This document shows, piece by piece, positions 61,212 through 64,000 of a stretch of DNA of 64,000 bases. Made by a program: the position numbers and the translations under genes. The notes under the pieces are model-generated. The model was not told the DNA's origin. It saw only the letters and a program-made list of their open reading frames with translations, and did not search any database. Source of the stretch: Bartonella sp. B1099 (lineage in GTDB: Bacteria > Pseudomonadota > Alphaproteobacteria > Rhizobiales > Rhizobiaceae). Within the stretch, counting starts at the first letter, position 1. Each line of letters opens with the position of its first letter. Location: assembly GCF_944801835.1 (NCBI RefSeq), contig NZ_CALYLN010000001.1, positions 900,001-964,000 of the forward strand. The letters run 5' to 3'.

Positions 61212-62284
61212 TTATTATCCATTTCCATTAGAAGTGTTGTTTGATGATCTGAGATGAGTGCATGAATAAGCTCATCAAGATCTCCTTCCAAAATTCGATC
61301 AAGCTTGTAAAGGGTTAGATTAATACGGTGATCCGTGACGCGTCCTTGTGGAAAATTATAGGTGCGAATACGTTCTGAACGATCACCAGAACCAACTTGG
61401 TTTTTACGAGAAGCTGAACGCTCACTTTCCGCTTTTTGTCGTTCGATATCGAACAAACGTGCCCGTAAAATTTGAAGGGCTCTTGCTCGGTTTTGATGTT
61501 GTGATTTTTCTGCTTGTACGACCATAATTCCTGTTGGAATATGTGTGATACGAACAGCTGAATCCGTTGTATTGACATGCTGTCCTCCTGCTCCAGATGC
61601 ACGCATTGTATCGATACGAATATCTTCAGGACGAATATTAATATCAATTTCCTCAGCTTCTGGAAGCACTGCAACAGTAGCAGCTGATGTATGGATGCGT
61701 CCTCCGGTTTCTGTTTCAGGAATGCGTTGTACACGATGGACACCTGATTCATATTTCAATTTAGAAAAGACACCTTTGCCTGAGATGGTCGCAATAATCT
61801 CTTTATATCCGCCAACTTCCCCCTCACTGAGTGAAATAACCTCTACTTTCCAATGGTGAGCATGAGCATAACGTTCATACATGCGGAAAAGATCACCGGA
61901 AAAAAGTGCTGCTTCTGATCCACCCGTTCCTGCTCGAATTTCAATAATAGCGCTTTTTTCATCAGCAACATCTTTAGGTAAAAGCAGAATCTGAAGTTCT
62001 TTTTCAAGGTGTTCTACCTTTTTATATAACGATGGGAGTTCTTCTTGGGCCAGATGACGCATCTCTATATCTGTTTGTTTATCGTTGATAATCGTTTCTA
62101 ATTCTGTAATCTCTGCGTAAAGAGCATTTAATGCGCGTATAGAGGCAATAACGGGTTGTAGTTCTGCATATTCAGAAGCTAATTTGACATATGTTTCAGC
62201 ATTTGGATTGGTTGTCATTTGGCTTTCAATTATTTCAAAGCGCTTTTCAAGCTGTTTTATGCGATCTTGTGGTAAAGAAACCAT
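61208..62284 (-). CDS. prfA: Peptide chain release factor 1 PrfA
   Basis: 358 residues. The GGQ peptidyl-hydrolysis motif ([17 protein letters not shown], about residue 234) is intact. The codon-reading tripeptide region reads [15 protein letters not shown], where the P-x-T form identifies an RF1 that reads UAA and UAG. The product is a substrate of PrmC, encoded by the overlapping downstream gene. Confidence 0.96.
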
Positions 62285-62507
62285 GATAATATTGGCCTAA
62301 TTTTTCATAATACAGTTTTTTATAATATTTTATTGTAATGCCTTTTTGTTAGAACACAGGCAATGAATTACCTATAGCATCATACAAAAAGCGGTAATAA
62401 AGTAGAAAAACTTTTTTGCCAATGAAAACTATTCTATTTTCAAGGAAAATTTTTATAAAGCCTGATTTATCTGAGATATCGTCATCTCATGATATAGTAT
62501 CATTTCT

Positions 62508-62927
62508 TTAAGAGTTTTTTTTCCCGTAAAGTTCAAGACGGTGATGAATAATATCATAGCCAAGGGATTTTGCAATTTCCTCTTGCAATTTTTCGATAAC
62601 ATCAGAATGAAATTCAATAACTTGTCCTGTTTCTATATCAATGAGATGATCATGATGTTGCCCATCGGCTTGCTCAAAACGAGAAGGCCCACCACTAAAG
62701 GTATGACGGTGAATCGTCCCATTTCCTTCTAATGTTTTCATGGTTCGATAAACCGTTGAGAGTGAAATACTTGAATCTATTTTGTTTGCACGCTGAAAAA
62801 TTTCAGATGCATTGGGGTGATCATTTGTATCAGCCAAAATATCAAGAATAACACGCCGTTGGCGCGTTACTCTTAAACCAGCTGCGCGCAATTCTTGTTC
62901 ATAGTTTCGCTTTTTATTCATCTTCAT
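62508..62927 (-). CDS. fur: Fur/Mur-family metalloregulator
   Basis: 139 residues from ATG 62927, chosen by family length; in-frame ATGs at 62954 (inside secA) and 62921 are alternatives. A winged-helix DNA-binding domain ([40 protein letters not shown]) is followed by the metal-sensing dimerisation domain ([23 protein letters not shown]). It has no cysteine at all, so the structural-zinc CxxC pairs of classic Fur and Zur are missing, as in rhizobial Fur/Mur. Whether it senses iron or manganese is not settled; a Zur role looks less likely. Confidence 0.88.
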   Translation of the reverse strand: MKMNKKRNYEQELRAAGLRVTRQRRVILDILADTNDHPNASEIFQRANKIDSSISLSTVYRTMKTLEGNGTIHRHTFSGGPSRFEQADGQHHDHLIDIETGQVIEFHSDVIEKLQEEIAKSLGYDIIHHRLELYGKKNS

Positions 62928-62937
62928 TGTTTGCTTT

Positions 62938-64000
62938 TCAAACAAAGGCTCCATGACAGTGTTTGTATTTTTTCTCTGAACCGCAAGGGCAACGTTCATT
63001 GCGTCCAACTTTTCCCCATGTGGTTACATCGTTGGGGTCACGGTCTTGTGGATTAACAAACCTATTTTCTTGTGCTCGTGCCCATAAGGGGGAACCATTT
63101 CCTTGATTTTGATCATTAAAGACAGAAGAATCAGCACCAGTTTGCTCAGGCGTGGTCGGTTCGGTAGGTTGTTGAATAATTTCAAAGCGCATAAGTTTAG
63201 AAGTGACAATTCGACGCAAATTTCTCAACATACTTTGAAAGAGTTCAAAAGATTCTGTTTTATACTCATTGAGTGGATCTCGCTGCGCATAACCACGAAA
63301 ACCAACAACAGAACGCAAATGATCTAAACTTACCAGATGTTCACGCCATAACGTGTCAATGGTTTCGAGCAATACTGCTTTGTGAAAATAAGCCATAACC
63401 TCTGGAGAGTAACGCTCAGTACGCTCATTTTCGAGTTTTGTAACAGCATCTAAGATACGCTCTAAAATTTGTTCTTCGGCAATTCCATCTTCTTTTGCCC
63501 ATTCTTGCACAGGAAGCTCAAGATTAAAGAGCTCTTGAATCTCCTCTTCGAGAGTTTTTACATCCCATTTTTCAGAATATGTTCCTGATGGAATATAAGT
63601 CTCTACCAGATCCTCTACAACTTCATCGCGCATTTCATGGATCATTTCTGATAAATCGTCTGCATTCATGATCTCCATACGCTGTTCAAAAATAACCTTG
63701 CGTTGATCATTCATAACATCATCATATTTTAGCAGATTTTTACGAATTTCAAAGTTTCGTGCTTCGACCTTTTTTTGTGCTTTTTCAAGGGCTTTATTAA
63801 TCCACGGATGGATAATAGCTTCATTTTCTTTCAATCCCAGTTTTTGCAGCATGCTATCCATACGGTTGGAGCCGAAGATACGCATAAGATCATCTTGAAG
63901 AGAAAGAAAGAATTTTGAGCGACCAGGATCGCCTTGGCGACCAGAACGTCCACGAAGCTGGTTATCAATACGACGGCTTTCATGGCGTTCAGTTGCAATA
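62938..64000 (-). CDS. secA: Preprotein translocase ATPase SecA, C-terminal part
   Basis: The frame continues beyond the window edge; the ATG at 63885 is internal. Just upstream of it the translation reads [18 protein letters not shown], the conserved SecA motif VI region of the ATPase core. The visible ~353 residues cover the helical scaffold and wing ([26 protein letters not shown]) and the C-terminal zinc finger [15 protein letters not shown] that binds SecB. SecA drives protein export through SecYEG. Confidence 0.96.
   Translation of the reverse strand, partial: IATERHESRRIDNQLRGRSGRQGDPGRSKFFLSLQDDLMRIFGSNRMDSMLQKLGLKENEAIIHPWINKALEKAQKKVEARNFEIRKNLLKYDDVMNDQRKVIFEQRMEIMNADDLSEMIHEMRDEVVEDLVETYIPSGTYSEKWDVKTLEEEIQELFNLELPVQEWAKEDGIAEEQILERILDAVTKLENERTERYSPEVMAYFHKAVLLETIDTLWREHLVSLDHLRSVVGFRGYAQRDPLNEYKTESFELFQSMLRNLRRIVTSKLMRFEIIQQPTEPTTPEQTGADSSVFNDQNQGNGSPLWARAQENRFVNPQDRDPNDVTTWGKVGRNERCPCGSEKKYKHCHGAFV

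Overview
The window comes from an alphaproteobacterium of the order Rhizobiales, almost certainly a Bartonella. The DNA is AT-rich with long, mostly empty intergenic stretches. It carries a very large BadA/Vomp/Brp-type trimeric autotransporter adhesin, the ctpA-ialA-ialB invasion-associated locus, an extra IalB-family gene, an Omp10-type lipoprotein, and a core gene order typical of Brucella/Bartonella (obg-proB-proA-nadD-rsfS-rlmH; guaB-rsmB-guaA). I cannot name the species from sequence alone. No tRNA, rRNA, CRISPR array, insertion sequence or prophage was seen.

Layout. 1-11.5 kb: 3' part of the adhesin gene (head remnant, very long repetitive stalk, membrane anchor), with an IalB-like secreted protein gene coupled to it by an ATGA overlap. 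12.3-19.6 kb (+): Ppx/GppA phosphatase, RlmE, Obg, proline synthesis (ProB, ProA), NAD synthesis (NadD), and ribosome factors RsfS and RlmH. 19.7-24.4 kb (+): EnvC-like amidase activator, CtpA protease, RppH/IalA, IalB, YggT and DUF167 proteins. 24.5-29.2 kb (-): Ppa, TypA and MgtE. 29.9-38.9 kb: an M3 peptidase, SGNH/DUF459 protein and lytic transglycosylase (-), GalU and KdsD (envelope sugars), Omp10 (-), and a degenerate NtrC-type regulator. 39.3-47.3 kb (+): a phospholipase D/cardiolipin synthase-like protein, GuaB, RsmB, GuaA and a glycerophosphodiester phosphodiesterase, plus a small unlisted basic ORF on the minus strand. 48.2-52.4 kb (+): UgpBAEC glycerol-3-phosphate importer behind a Pho box. 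53.4-55.9 kb (-): a zinc-type ABC transporter behind paired Zur-like boxes. 56.6-60.3 kb (+): class Ib ribonucleotide reductase NrdHIEF with an upstream NrdR-like palindrome. 60.3-64 kb (-): PrmC, PrfA, a Fur-family regulator and the C-terminal part of SecA.

The genes group by task: host contact (adhesin, IalA/IalB, Omp10), envelope remodelling (EnvC, CtpA, transglycosylase, GalU, KdsD), purine and proline synthesis, translation, and starvation responses to phosphate, zinc and dNTP demand. PrfA and its methylase PrmC are adjacent and overlap. The GDPD and Ugp genes together suggest scavenging of phosphodiesters from membranes.

The least expected structures are these: a four-copy family of about 150 bp diverged intergenic repeats, one copy followed by tandem perfect hairpins (possible small RNA); a 48-codon basic ORF with a good ribosome binding site; an in-frame 18 bp duplication in rsfS; a response regulator lacking both key receiver residues and the GAFTGA loop; and the nested 393 bp module architecture of the adhesin stalk.
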